Below are positions 35,285-41,934 of a stretch of 64,000 bases of DNA, in pieces. Within the stretch, counting starts at the first letter, position 1, and each line of letters opens with the position of its first letter. The position numbers and the translations under genes were made by a program. Origin of the DNA: Peristeroidobacter agariperforans (lineage in GTDB: Bacteria; Pseudomonadota; Gammaproteobacteria; Steroidobacterales; Steroidobacteraceae); contig NZ_RYFW01000001.1 in the NCBI RefSeq assembly GCF_004138335.1, positions 1,612,001 to 1,676,000 of the forward strand, in the 5' to 3' direction. Under the pieces are notes generated by a model. It ran no database searches and was not told where the DNA came from. It saw only the letters and a list, made by a program, of their open reading frames with translations.

Positions 35285-35773
35285 TCAGGGTGTTGCTGAA
35301 GGCGCCGGTGGCGCATCGCCCTTCACAACGCGCGTCTTGAAGCGCCAGCCGTTCGGCGTTTTTACCAGAACGTCGGTGTACATGCCGGTGCTCACGATCG
35401 ACGGCGGCTTGGCGCCGACATCGAGCAGCATCAGCATCACCGTGCCGTTCGCGCCCTCTGCCGACGGCGTGATGCGCAGGTTCGTATTCCAGTGCCGCCG
35501 ATTCGCGCCATTCATTTTCTCGCGCCACATCTTCACGAATCCAACCAGCCCCTCTTTACCAGTGAAGCGCGTATTGAAAGAGCCGTCCGGCGTGAACGTC
35601 GCTGCCCACGCTTCGCCATCGCCGGAATCGATGGCGTGGTTATAAGTCGCATACAACTGCTCGATGTCGATGTAGTCCTGAGTGGTGAGATCTGCGGCGT
35701 GCGCTGCGCAGCCCGCAGCAGCGAGCGCGATGACGGCCGTCGCGCGAGTAAAGAAACGGGCAAAGGTGTTCAT
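35285..35773 (-). CDS. Exported SnoaL/NTF2-like protein
   Basis: A 162-aa protein with a signal peptide ending CAAHAADL. The rest is an NTF2-like cone (YIDIEQLYATYNHAIDSGDGEAWAATFTPDGSF, then RHWNTNLRITPSAEG and WRFKTRVVKGDA). Such domains include polyketide cyclases, ketosteroid isomerases and binding proteins; an Asp/His pair typical of ketosteroid isomerase is not obvious. AAGGA supports the ATG at 35773. A heptamer repeat array follows the stop. Confidence 0.86.
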   Translation of the reverse strand: MNTFARFFTRATAVIALAAAGCAAHAADLTTQDYIDIEQLYATYNHAIDSGDGEAWAATFTPDGSFNTRFTGKEGLVGFVKMWREKMNGANRRHWNTNLRITPSAEGANGTVMLMLLDVGAKPPSIVSTGMYTDVLVKTPNGWRFKTRVVKGDAPPAPSATP

Positions 35774-35901
35774 GAGGTGTCCTTGTTGGTTGTAGTGAGT
35801 TCGATGCGTCAGCATGGAATGTTAGCGCACAGCTCGCGATTTACAGGGGTCGCCACCAGAGGTCTTGCACAGCAGAAACAAACACGGCATCGTCCCTCAC
35901 C

Positions 35902-36648
35902 ATGACCGCCTACGACACCCAGGCTCTGGACGAGCTGCGCCGCTGGCAACACGAGATGCAGCGAGCGCCGGGCCTATGGAATCGCGCGACCAGCGGCGTT
36001 CAGCGCAAGATCAACAGCTATATTCCCGAGAAAGTGCACGCCAGCGTCACCGCCGTCATCAAACAAATGACGCGTGCCGTGCTGGAGGGCTCGAACTTCA
36101 CCGCGTCGGCGCCGCTGCTCGAAGGCAGTCTGGAGGATCGCGAGACTCGCGTACGCACGACAGTGGATCGATACAGAAAAACCGCGGCCGTCGAAGGCGG
36201 CATCACCGGCGCTGGCGGCTTTCTGCTGGGCCTTGCCGACTTTCCGCTGCTCCTGAGCATCAAATTGAAGATGCTGTTCGAAATCGCCGCGCTGTATGGC
36301 TTCTCCGGCGAGGACTATCGCGAGCGGTTGTATCTGCTCCATGTCTTCCAGCTCGCGTTCTCCAGCGACGCGCATCGAGCCGACGTGTATCAGAAGATGC
36401 AGCACTGGCACGAGCGGACCGCAACGCTGCCGGGCTCGATCGACGATTTCGATTGGCGCAGGTTTCAGCAGGAATATCGCGATTACATCGATCTCGCGAA
36501 GCTCGCGCAGCTGTTGCCCGTGATCGGCGCGCCGGTAGGCGTGATCGTGAACAACAATCTGCTGAAGAAGCTCGGCATTACCGCAATGAACGCGTACCGG
36601 ATGAGGTGGTTCGAGCGGCCGGCGCTGATCGACGCCAGCCAGCCATAG
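35902..36648 (+). CDS. EcsC-family protein
   Basis: A 248-aa protein of the EcsC family, recognisable by ELRRWQHEMQRAPGLWNRATSGVQRKIN at the N-terminus and the glycine-rich hydrophobic segment AVEGGITGAGGFLLGLADFPLLLSIKLKML (about 97-126). EcsC is named for a gene near the B. subtilis EcsAB transporter; its biochemical role is unknown. Probably membrane-associated. The gene is divergent from the SnoaL gene. Confidence 0.87.
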   Translation: MTAYDTQALDELRRWQHEMQRAPGLWNRATSGVQRKINSYIPEKVHASVTAVIKQMTRAVLEGSNFTASAPLLEGSLEDRETRVRTTVDRYRKTAAVEGGITGAGGFLLGLADFPLLLSIKLKMLFEIAALYGFSGEDYRERLYLLHVFQLAFSSDAHRADVYQKMQHWHERTATLPGSIDDFDWRRFQQEYRDYIDLAKLAQLLPVIGAPVGVIVNNNLLKKLGITAMNAYRMRWFERPALIDASQP

Positions 36649-36654
36649 TCGCCG

Positions 36655-36795
36655 TTATCCGCCGTACGCCAGCCGCAACGTCGCCAGGACGTCGCTGATC
36701 TGCAGTACCCAGTAAACCGCGCTGCCAAGAAGGATCGCGCCAGACACTGCCAGCGCGATCTTTTCACGAGTGCTCGAAGTAGCAGTCGTGTTCAT
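36655..36795 (-). CDS. 46-aa single-span membrane protein
   Basis: A short frame begins with an ATG 3 bp after the DUF6152 stop. The protein starts MNTTATSSTREKIA, has one hydrophobic helix (about 13-32, ending YWVLQI) and ends LRLAYGG. Codon use is like that of neighbouring genes. Its position directly behind the DUF6152 gene suggests one operon. There is no convincing Shine-Dalgarno sequence, consistent with translational coupling. No known family. Confidence 0.6.
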   Translation of the reverse strand: MNTTATSSTREKIALAVSGAILLGSAVYWVLQISDVLATLRLAYGG

Positions 36796-36798
36796 GAA

Positions 36799-37242
36799 TT
36801 ACTTTTCGCTATCGTCCGAGCCGTCCTTCGGCGCGCCCGTGCCCGACGAGCCCATGAACAGCTTGCGGCCGTCCGGGAACGTCACGTCGCGGCCGTTGGC
36901 GCGGCACTTCGGTTTGCACAGCGCGTCCTTCGACTGATAACCGCGCACGACGATTTCCGTGCCGATCTTCAGCGAATCTTTGGTGATGCCGCGACGGAGC
37001 AGCGTGTTCGGTGTGCCGCCTTCGACCATCCAGGCTTCGACCGTGCCGTCCGGCTTCTTGTTTTCGATGTGGATCCACGCGTGCGGATTGATCCACTCGA
37101 TGCGGGTGACCGGGCCACGAAGGTTGACCGGACGGTTCGCGTCGAACTCGGCGGCGAACGCGTGGTGGGCGTAGGCGACGGCGCTGCCGAGTGCGGTGCT
37201 GATCACAGCGGCGGCGGCGGCGATGAGAAGTTTGCTGCGCAT
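36799..37242 (-). CDS. DUF6152-like exported protein
   Basis: A 147-aa exported protein. The signal peptide ends near AVAYAHHAF and the mature part begins HHAFAAEFDANRPVNLRGPVTRIEWINPHAWIHIE, the recognisable core of the DUF6152 family. A small beta-barrel (OB-like) is expected. Two cysteines near the middle (LCKPKCRANG) may form a disulfide. The 46-aa membrane protein follows and the NGIWQ-type secreted protein precedes it by 38 bp, so the three form a likely unit. Function unknown. Confidence 0.86.
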   Translation of the reverse strand: MRSKLLIAAAAAVISTALGSAVAYAHHAFAAEFDANRPVNLRGPVTRIEWINPHAWIHIENKKPDGTVEAWMVEGGTPNTLLRRGITKDSLKIGTEIVVRGYQSKDALCKPKCRANGRDVTFPDGRKLFMGSSGTGAPKDGSDDSEK

Positions 37243-37280
37243 ATTCCTTATCCTCCGAAAAACTAGCGACTGCGTTGGAG

Positions 37281-38150
37281 TTACTTCTTCGCCGGCGGCG
37301 GCGCGCCTTCGGTGGCGGGCTTCTTACGCAGATGGCCGTACATCAGCTCTTCGACGAACTCAACGCACTTGAACTGCATCAGCTGGGCGTTCGGCTCGAC
37401 GCGGCGATACAGCGGCATGGCGATCTTCCAGGGGCGCGTGAACGTCTCGGGATCTTCGATGGTCGCTTCATACCACAGATGATCCGGACCGCGCTGCGAG
37501 TAGCGCTCGGTGACCTTCAGCTTGTCGCTGTGATGATTGCCGGAACGGTCGAACCAGGTTTGATCGTTGAAACCGGTGACTTCGACGACCAGCGTGTCGC
37601 CGTCCCACTTGCCGACCGACTGGCCCATCCACGAGTCCGCCGGCGGCGGGCCTGGATCTTTCATATAAATGTTTCGGACCGCGCCCGCATATTCATAAGC
37701 AATGAACGTTTGCGAGTTGCTCTGGAAGATCTGGAACGGATACGGCATGTAAGTGGCGCGCGGCACACCTGGCAGGTAGCACTTCACTTCCGGATCCAGC
37801 TCGAGCCAGTTCTTCTGGTTTTCTTTCTTCTTGGCCAGCGCCGCGGGCGTGTATGGGATTGCGTCGCCGTCGACGACGCCGAGGCCCGCGGGCACCGAGC
37901 CCACGGCGCCCAACGCCACGACTTGCGGAGCGGGCACCGGAACGAACTGACCGGGCACCATCGCCATCGCGGCTCGCGCGGCGTGCGGTTCGAGGTCGTA
38001 GTTGGCAGAGTTCATGGCCTGCCAGATGCCATTCAGATCGGGCTTGCCGTCCTTGGTGCGCGGGCCCTTGGCGGGCTGGGCCGCGACGGCCGCGGAAGCA
38101 ACGCAAACTGCCAGAGCCGTTGCGATGGCGCGCGACAATACGCTTCTCAT
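37281..38150 (-). CDS. Exported protein of the DGKPDLNGIWQ type
   Basis: A 289-aa periplasmic protein with a signal peptide (about 1-24) followed by TKDGKPDLNGIWQAMNSANYDLEPH. The DLNGIWQ segment is a hallmark of an uncharacterised secreted family I associate with Acidobacteria and steroid/xenobiotic-degrading proteobacteria. KWDGDTLVVEVTGFND and HLWYEATIEDPETFTRPW suggest a lipocalin- or propeller-like beta fold. It is the first gene of the DUF6152 group. The ATG at 38150 starts the signal peptide and GGGGGAG lies upstream. Confidence 0.82.
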   Translation of the reverse strand: MRSVLSRAIATALAVCVASAAVAAQPAKGPRTKDGKPDLNGIWQAMNSANYDLEPHAARAAMAMVPGQFVPVPAPQVVALGAVGSVPAGLGVVDGDAIPYTPAALAKKKENQKNWLELDPEVKCYLPGVPRATYMPYPFQIFQSNSQTFIAYEYAGAVRNIYMKDPGPPPADSWMGQSVGKWDGDTLVVEVTGFNDQTWFDRSGNHHSDKLKVTERYSQRGPDHLWYEATIEDPETFTRPWKIAMPLYRRVEPNAQLMQFKCVEFVEELMYGHLRKKPATEGAPPPAKK

Positions 38151-38225
38151 TAAGTGAGTCTCCCCCGTGAATTGCGAGGGATAAAACAATGCGCGGCGGG
38201 GGCGTGTCAATGAAACGCGTGTCAA

Positions 38226-38255
38226 GAAAAATCGGCGCCGCAAGCGGCGCCGATT
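38226..38255 (-). terminator. Rho-independent terminator of galM
   Basis: AATCGGCGCCG, CTTG, CGGCGCCGATT on the leftward strand followed by TTTTC. It lies about 50 bp after the stop of the aldose epimerase gene. The 11-bp stem is perfect. Confidence 0.88.
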
Positions 38256-38303
38256 GGAGTCAAGAGATGTGAAGATTCCGCTGTGCGCGACGCGAATTCA
38301 CGC

Positions 38304-39497
38304 TCAACGCACGCTGAATGTATAGACGGTTCTGCTGTTGTATTCCTCACCCGGACGCAGCACCGTGCTGGGGAATTCCGGCTGATTCGGCGAATCGGGG
38401 AAATGCTGAGTCTCCAGGCAGAAGCCGCTGTGCTTGGCGTACGGCTTGCCGGCTTTGGCGGCCAGCGTGTCGTCCAGGAAGTTGCCGGTATAGAACTGCA
38501 CGCCCGGCTCGGTGGTGTGCACCTCCATGACGCGCCTCGTGGTCGGCTCGGAAACGCGCGCCGCCAGCGTCAAAGCCTTCGGATCCTTTTTCTTCAGCAC
38601 GAAGTTGTGGTCGATGCCCTGGCCGAACTTGATCTGCTCGTTGTCGGCGTTGACCCGGTCGGCGAGCTTCACCTTGTTACGGAAGTCGAACGGCGTATCG
38701 GTCACCGGCGCGATTTTGCCGGTCGGGATGAGTTGTTTATTTACCGGTGTATATCCGTCCGCATAGATCGTGAACTCGTGCCCGAGCACATCGCCGTTGC
38801 CGTCGCCGGCGAGATTGAAGTAAGCGTGCTGGGTGAGATTCACGACGGTCGGCTTGTCGGTGGTCGCGTGATAGTCGAACGACAGCTCGTTCTTGTCGGT
38901 GAGCGTATAGGTCACGCGCGTTTGCAGGTTGCCCGGAAAGCCTTCCTCGCCGTCCTTGCTGGTGTAAGTGAAGATCACGCCCACCGAATCTTCCTTTTCG
39001 AACGGCTCGGCCTGCCACACGACTTTGTCGAAACCCTTCACGCCGCCGTGCAAGGTGTTCGGGCCGTCGTTCTTAGGCAGCTTGTAGGTTTGATCGTCGA
39101 TCTTGAACTGGCCCTTGGCGATGCGATTGCCATAGCGGCCGATGATGGCGCCGAAGTACGGCGGGTTCTTCACGTAGTCGTCGAACGACTTCAGGCCCAG
39201 CGTTATATCGGTCGCCTTGCCGGCGCCGTCGGGCACGAGCAGCGCCGTGATGATGCCGCCGTAGTTGGTGGCGCGCACTTCCATGCCATTCGCGTTCACC
39301 ATGGTGAACAAGTCAACGGCAGTGCCATCGGGCAGAGTGCCGAACGCGGCCTTGCTGATGGTGTTCTTGGATTTCTCTTCGGGCGTCGGTGGCGCCTTGG
39401 GCGGGGCCGGCGGCGGCTTGCTGCAGCCGAGCAGCGTGGCTGCCAGCAGCGCGCCGGCCAGCCAACGAGACGTGGACGACGAGAACTCATTCTTCAT
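38304..39497 (-). CDS. galM: Lipoprotein aldose 1-epimerase
   Basis: A 397-aa mutarotase anchored as a lipoprotein (lipobox LLGC, Cys about 25, then a proline-rich linker). The galactose-mutarotase fold is complete: GRYGNRIAKGQF, NTLHGGVKGFDKVVW, NLTQHAYFNL (catalytic His), GIDHNFVL, and CLETQHFPDSPNQPEFP with the catalytic Glu. The reaction interconverts alpha and beta anomers of hexoses. Most GalM enzymes are cytoplasmic; this one acts in the periplasm, which would fit sugar uptake through a TonB receptor. It has its own terminator. Confidence 0.92.
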   Translation of the reverse strand: MKNEFSSSTSRWLAGALLAATLLGCSKPPPAPPKAPPTPEEKSKNTISKAAFGTLPDGTAVDLFTMVNANGMEVRATNYGGIITALLVPDGAGKATDITLGLKSFDDYVKNPPYFGAIIGRYGNRIAKGQFKIDDQTYKLPKNDGPNTLHGGVKGFDKVVWQAEPFEKEDSVGVIFTYTSKDGEEGFPGNLQTRVTYTLTDKNELSFDYHATTDKPTVVNLTQHAYFNLAGDGNGDVLGHEFTIYADGYTPVNKQLIPTGKIAPVTDTPFDFRNKVKLADRVNADNEQIKFGQGIDHNFVLKKKDPKALTLAARVSEPTTRRVMEVHTTEPGVQFYTGNFLDDTLAAKAGKPYAKHSGFCLETQHFPDSPNQPEFPSTVLRPGEEYNSRTVYTFSVR

Positions 39498-39682
39498 GTG
39501 TTATTCCCCCGACGTTGACGACGAAAATATTACCCGACACGGTTGGGCGCGGCAGGACAAAGGGGAGACATTGCCGGGAGAGCCGGAGCATCTTGCGCAG
39601 ACGCTCCCGCTGCAGGCGAACGTGTCCTTGTCCGGCCGGAGCTTGGGCGCGAAGTCCATAGCCTCGCGCCCCTGGGTTCGAC

Positions 39683-39922
39683 TTATTTGTATTTGGCGAA
39701 TTCTTCGCGAGTCAGCTCACCGTCCTTGTTGCTGTCCAGGCTCTTGAATGCCACGAACAGCGCGTCGTCGTTCGAGGCTTCCGTGAGGCTGATCTTGCCG
39801 TCGCCGTTCTTGTCCAGAGACTCGAAGCTGGGCTTGGCGTCGGCCGCCAGCGTCGCGGTAGCAGCCAGCAGGCCGAGGCTCGCCAGCAGCGCCGGCGGGG
39901 TCGTGCGAGAGAATCGGGTCAT
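39683..39922 (-). CDS. Small exported EF-hand protein
   Basis: A 79-aa protein with a signal peptide ending ATLAAD and two EF-hand calcium loops, DKNGDGKISLTE and DSNKDGELTREE. Both have the acidic residues at the ligand positions. It is probably periplasmic and calcium-binding. A second EF-hand protein of similar design is encoded at 59089-59376. Appears monocistronic. Confidence 0.88.
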   Translation of the reverse strand: MTRFSRTTPPALLASLGLLAATATLAADAKPSFESLDKNGDGKISLTEASNDDALFVAFKSLDSNKDGELTREEFAKYK

Positions 39923-40119
39923 GATGCTTCCTTCCTAAACCTGGTCTTCCGGACAATCGCGCTGGAACGGCAAGGTTCCGCACGAGCGCGCATCTTACTC
40001 CTGCACTCCGTAAGGGGGTAAATCCCGGCGGTAATCCGCATCTTTGGCCAGTTGTGTTAGTGCATTGCCTATCCATAATAGGCCACTGTTAAATGGGTAC
40101 GGCCAAGGAGCCTGTCCGG

Positions 40120-41577
40120 ATGGCCGAAGCCGTCAATCTTTCCAATCGCGAGCACATCGAGGAGCGCGTCCTGGCCGAGCAGGTCGCGCTCATGTGCCGT
40201 CTGACCACGTCGCCGCTGACCGCCAGTGTGGTGATCGGCGCCATGATGGTCTGGTTGACCATGGAGGACTACGGTCCCGGGCCGGCCCTGGTCTGGTACA
40301 TCGCGCTGTTGTTGGTGTTGCTATTACGTTGGCGGATTGCCGCCACTTATTTGCGCAAGCCGCGGGGCCGGGCCGAGACCAACCGCTGGCGCCGGGCGAT
40401 GCTGGCGGCCGCTGTCCTGGGCGGCGCGACCTGGTCCGTCGCTGGCTCATTTCTCCTGCCGCACGACCCGACCCGAGAGATCGTGATGTCCGTGTTCTTC
40501 ATCGGCTGTACGGCGGCGGGCATGGGTTCGCAGGCTCCGGTGCGCAAGGCTTATGCGTGTTTGCTGATTCCGTTCTGCCTGCCCTACATCGTCACGCAGT
40601 TGCTGCTGGGCGGGGATCGAGTGGTGGTCGCGCTCGCGTTCATGGTGTACATCCCGGTGGTGCTGGTGATCGCCAAACGCCAGACCGATTCGATCGAGCG
40701 TCAGATCCGGCTCGCCATCGAGAACGAGTCGCTCGCCGCAGAGTTGCGCCAGGAGCGCGATCGCGCCAATCAAGCGCGGCTCGATCTGGAAGTGCAGCTC
40801 GAAGAACAGAAGCGCTCGACGCAACGGATTCGTGAGCTCAACGTCGAGTTGGAGCGACAGGCGCACGAGCTGCGCACGGCGAACAACGATCTGGAAGGGT
40901 TCTCATACTCGGTGTCGCACGATCTGCGCGCGCCGTTGCGAGCGATCGACGGATTTTCGCAATTGGTGGTGGAGGACAAGACCAAGACCATCAGCAACGA
41001 CACGCGCCACCATCTGCAACGCATTCGCGCCAACGTTGCGCACATGGCGTCGCTCATCGACGACCTGCTCGAGTTCGCGCGTTGCGGCCGTCAATCGTTG
41101 GAGTTCGGCCGGCTCGACATGGCGACGCTCGCGAGATATGCAGCGGAGCAAGCACGTAGCACGCGTTTGAATGAAGCAGTGATGCCGACCATCGAGATCG
41201 GCGAGTTGCCGGCGGCGCGCGGCGACGAGGGTTTGATCCGGCAAGTGTGGGTGAATTTGCTCGACAACGCCGTGAAGTACACGAGCAAGGTCGAGAGCCC
41301 GCACATCGTCGTGTCGGGATACGAGGAGGGCGAGCGCTTGGTTTACGAGATCCGCGACAACGGCGTCGGCTTCGACAGCGCCTTCAGCTCGAACTTGTTC
41401 GGGGTATTCCGCCGGCTGCACGGCGCGCGTGAATATCCAGGCTCGGGCGTGGGCCTTGCCATCGTGCAACGGATCGTCACGCGCCACGGCGGCGAAGTGT
41501 GGGCCAGGGCGGAGCCAGACAAGGGCGCGACGTTCAGTTTCTCGCTGCCCAAACCGGTGCTGAGGGCAGTCGGATGA
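40120..41577 (+). CDS. Membrane sensor histidine kinase
   Basis: A 485-aa kinase. Five to six hydrophobic helices (about 30-190) form the sensor, then a coiled coil (about 205-265), the phosphoacceptor H box (FSYSVSHDLRAPLRAIDGF), and the ATPase domain (VWVNLLDNAVKYTSK, IRDNGVGFD, GSGVGLAIVQRIVTRHGG). All catalytic boxes are intact. It resembles bacteriophytochrome-type kinases in the C-terminal half but has no PAS or GAF domain. AAGGAG 9 bp upstream decides for the ATG at 40120 over the one at 40093. No response-regulator gene is adjacent. The stop overlaps slyX. Confidence 0.9.
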   Translation: MAEAVNLSNREHIEERVLAEQVALMCRLTTSPLTASVVIGAMMVWLTMEDYGPGPALVWYIALLLVLLLRWRIAATYLRKPRGRAETNRWRRAMLAAAVLGGATWSVAGSFLLPHDPTREIVMSVFFIGCTAAGMGSQAPVRKAYACLLIPFCLPYIVTQLLLGGDRVVVALAFMVYIPVVLVIAKRQTDSIERQIRLAIENESLAAELRQERDRANQARLDLEVQLEEQKRSTQRIRELNVELERQAHELRTANNDLEGFSYSVSHDLRAPLRAIDGFSQLVVEDKTKTISNDTRHHLQRIRANVAHMASLIDDLLEFARCGRQSLEFGRLDMATLARYAAEQARSTRLNEAVMPTIEIGELPAARGDEGLIRQVWVNLLDNAVKYTSKVESPHIVVSGYEEGERLVYEIRDNGVGFDSAFSSNLFGVFRRLHGAREYPGSGVGLAIVQRIVTRHGGEVWARAEPDKGATFSFSLPKPVLRAVG

Positions 41578-41798
41578 GTGAAGTTGCCGGCATGAATGCC
41601 GAATTCATCGAGCGCATCGAATTGAAGATCGCTTATCTGGAGCGCGCCAACAACGACCTGAGCGAAGTCGTGTATCGCCAGCAACAGGAAATCGACGCGC
41701 TGCGCGCCGAGCTGGCCGTGCTGAACGGCAAAATGGAGGCCGCGATGACGGAACAAACCGTGTATACCGCTGAACAAGAGCGACCGCCTCACTATTGA
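41574..41798 (+). CDS. slyX: SlyX family protein
   Basis: A 74-aa coiled-coil protein matching SlyX: FIERIELKIAYLERANNDLSEVVYRQQQEIDALRAEL and the family's C-terminal ending PPHY. Function is not established; in E. coli the gene is linked to slyD. The start overlaps the kinase stop by 4 bp (ATGA), so the two are translationally coupled, which is an unusual genomic location for slyX. Confidence 0.9.
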   Translation: MSEVAGMNAEFIERIELKIAYLERANNDLSEVVYRQQQEIDALRAELAVLNGKMEAAMTEQTVYTAEQERPPHY

Positions 41799-41823
41799 GC
41801 TGCGCGTGATAGAGGCCACCTCA

Positions 41824-41839
41824 GGTACATGGATGTACC
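41824..41839. promoter_or_regulatory. Perfect palindrome GGTACAT-N2-ATGTACC
   Basis: A 16-bp inverted repeat with a 2-bp centre lies 95 bp upstream of the TonB-receptor start and 25 bp after slyX. The form fits a dimeric repressor or activator site for the receptor gene. No T-tract follows, so it is not a slyX terminator. Confidence 0.4.
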
Positions 41840-41863
41840 CGCGTCAATCGAACAAGGGCAGAC

Positions 41864-41909
41864 TTTTGGGGTAACCCCCTCATAGCTGGCAACGGCTCGT
41901 TGACGAGCC
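41864..41909 (+). promoter_or_regulatory. Leader element of the TonB receptor: shared 13-mer plus hairpin
   Basis: ACCCCCTCATAGC at 41874-41886 recurs exactly before the fecI-like gene (48080-48092), at nearly the same distance from the start codon, and TTTTGG precedes it in both. It is followed by a small hairpin, GGCTCG-TTGA-CGAGCC (41894-41909). It may be a promoter or leader element recognised in common. It could be a target of the FecI-like sigma, but this is inference. Confidence 0.45.
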
Positions 41910-41934
41910 CGCCACAACTCTAATCGGGGGATAC

